NCBI GenBank assembly: GCA_027047735.1 | Contig: JALTUD010000295.1 | Span: 1 to 6,174, forward strand | Reading direction: 5' to 3' | DNA: 6,174 nt | From: Flavobacteriales bacterium | GTDB lineage: Bacteria; Bacteroidota; Bacteroidia; Flavobacteriales_D; Parvicellaceae | Shown: positions 5,676 through 6,174 of the stretch, piece by piece | Layout: the number at the start of each line of letters is the position of its first letter | Position numbering within the stretch: position 1 is the first letter of the stretch | The notes under the pieces: generated by a model | The model's database searches: none | Told to the model about the DNA's origin: nothing | What the model saw: the letters and a program-made list of their open reading frames with translations, nothing else | Made by a program: the position numbers and the translations under genes

Positions 5676-5805
5676 ATCCCTAACGCGGAATGAAATAAGT
5701 GCAAGAAAGTGGAGTTTGTAGTTCTTAGACGATGGAAAATAATTTTGAAGAAGTATAAGAAAAATAAAACCGTTTTCTTGTGCTCATATATCCCGTGTTA
5801 GGGAT
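5676..5805. repeat. Palindromic repeat unit B (130 nt), diverged copy of unit A
   Basis: It follows unit A after the linker ACA and has the same ends: ATCCCTAACGCG (5676-5687) and CGTGTTAGGGAT (5794-5805). AGAAAGTG (5704) and TTCTTAGACGATG (5722) sit at the same offsets, 28 and 46, as in unit A, so the left halves are homologous. The right half is shorter and different. The unit still folds: GTGCAAGAAAG on the left faces CGTTTTCTTGTGC on the right. Retained pairing with different right-half sequence suggests that the structure, rather than the sequence, is kept. Confidence 0.75.
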
Positions 5806-5808
5806 ACA

Positions 5809-5831
5809 ATCCCTAACACAGAACAGGTGAG
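5809..5831. repeat. Start of a third palindromic unit, cut off by the insertion sequence
   Basis: After another ACA linker, ATCCCTAACACA (5809-5820) repeats the unit start. Only about 23 nt follow before the CAGGG tip of the IS remnant at 5832. The AGAAAGTG and TTCTTAGACGATG boxes expected at offsets 28 and 46 are absent because the IS begins first. Alternatively this is only the closing arm of a short palindrome with 5794-5805. Confidence 0.5.
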
Positions 5832-6174
5832 CAGGGCAAAATCATACTTTTACATTCAAAACTTTAAGTAGGTATTCTTCATTCCATGCAGCTTTAAGCC
5901 TTTTACTAGCAATACTCTGTTTTACTGTTTTTTTATTTTCAATGAATGAAAAATCAGAAATGACACTACAAGTTCTTGTTTCTATTCTACCATGTCCAAT
6001 ATCTATGTTTACATCTGTTTCAATACTTTGTGAAAATCTAAATTCACCTTTAACTTCTTTTAAAAGTTGTTTTTGATTTTCTTTTAGTGCTAATATATAG
6101 TCTGCTCCATTATCAATAATTTTTTCTGCAATATCTGTTTGAGTACCCATTGCATCAATAGTAATAATACAGTC
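5832..6174 (-). mobile_element. ISAs1-family insertion sequence, right end (extends beyond window)
   Basis: The transposase frame on the - strand identifies the family. The probable right tip is CAGGGCAAAATCATAC starting at 5832, 10 bases outside the transposase stop; ISAs1 elements as I recall them begin and end with CAGGG. The left end and the target duplication are beyond the window, so the tip and the 8-10 bp duplication cannot be verified. Confidence 0.65.
5842..6174 (-). pseudogene. ISAs1 (H-repeat-associated type) transposase, internally deleted, 5' partial
   Basis: The frame is open to the window edge (DCIITIDAMGTQTDIAEKI...), so the Met at 6148-6150 is internal. ITIDAMG holds the second catalytic Asp of this DDE transposase (codon 6154-6156). 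GADYILALKENQ and GHGRIETRTCSVISDFSFI are family blocks in normal order. The frame then passes straight into KTVKQSIASKRLKAAWNEEYLLKVL, which resembles the extreme C-terminus of the family. The section normally between them, about 100 residues with RYYISS, HW.IEN.LHW and the third catalytic acidic residue, is missing. The junction lies near 5925-5945, and the frame is kept. The protein should be inactive. The extent of the deletion is estimated from memory of family members such as E. coli YhhI. Confidence 0.78.

Noticed and set aside
5514..5820. CRISPR-like array (repeated ATCCCTAAC boundaries)
   Set aside because: The intervals are 162 and 133 bases and homologous to each other, not short unique spacers; no cas genes are present.

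Overview
The window looks like a piece of a low-GC chromosome from the Bacteroidetes, most likely class Flavobacteriia. The reasons are a TonB-dependent outer-membrane receptor, an archaeal-type prenylglyceryl-phosphate synthase of the kind found in this phylum, a DnaJ with the reduced zinc domain I associate with flavobacteria, a TAnnTTTG-type promoter box directly before a start codon, A-rich rather than Shine-Dalgarno leaders, and dispersed GGGCGTT(T)CCC / ATCCCTAACGCG repeats. Genus cannot be set from the sequence alone.

Layout: (1) 1-1137, + strand, the C-terminal beta-barrel of a TonB-dependent receptor whose 5' part lies outside the window. It is followed at once by a short GGGCGTTCCC repeat relic and a 255-nt spacer with helically phased TTAACA repeats. 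(2) 1393-2019, an unrecognised 208-aa exported protein. (3) 2076-2792, geranylgeranylglyceryl-phosphate synthase family protein, with a promoter box only about 9 nt before its ATG. (4) 2847-5374, a compact unit grpE - dnaJ - small Cys-rich lipoprotein - rpiB. It starts with a candidate sigma-54-like promoter, has a strong 14-bp hairpin between grpE and dnaJ, and is tightly packed after dnaJ (4-nt gap, then an ATGA stop/start overlap). GrpE and DnaJ are the nucleotide-exchange factor and J-protein of the DnaK chaperone; rpiB (pentose-phosphate isomerase) and the lipoprotein appear to ride on the same transcript. (5) 5375-5831, a gene-free island built of consecutive structured repeats: a two-hairpin GGGCGTTTCCC...ATCCCTAACGCG element, whose first hairpin can terminate the rpiB transcript, then two diverged 159- and 130-nt palindromic units with shared internal boxes, then the start of a third such unit. 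(6) 5832-6174, - strand, the 3' end of an ISAs1-family insertion sequence, apparently inserted into that last unit. Its transposase carries an internal in-frame deletion that removes the region of the last catalytic acidic residue.

The protein-coding part is ordinary flavobacterial housekeeping apart from the DnaJ zinc-domain reduction. The least explained part is the repeat island. I see no defence system, CRISPR array, tRNA or rRNA.
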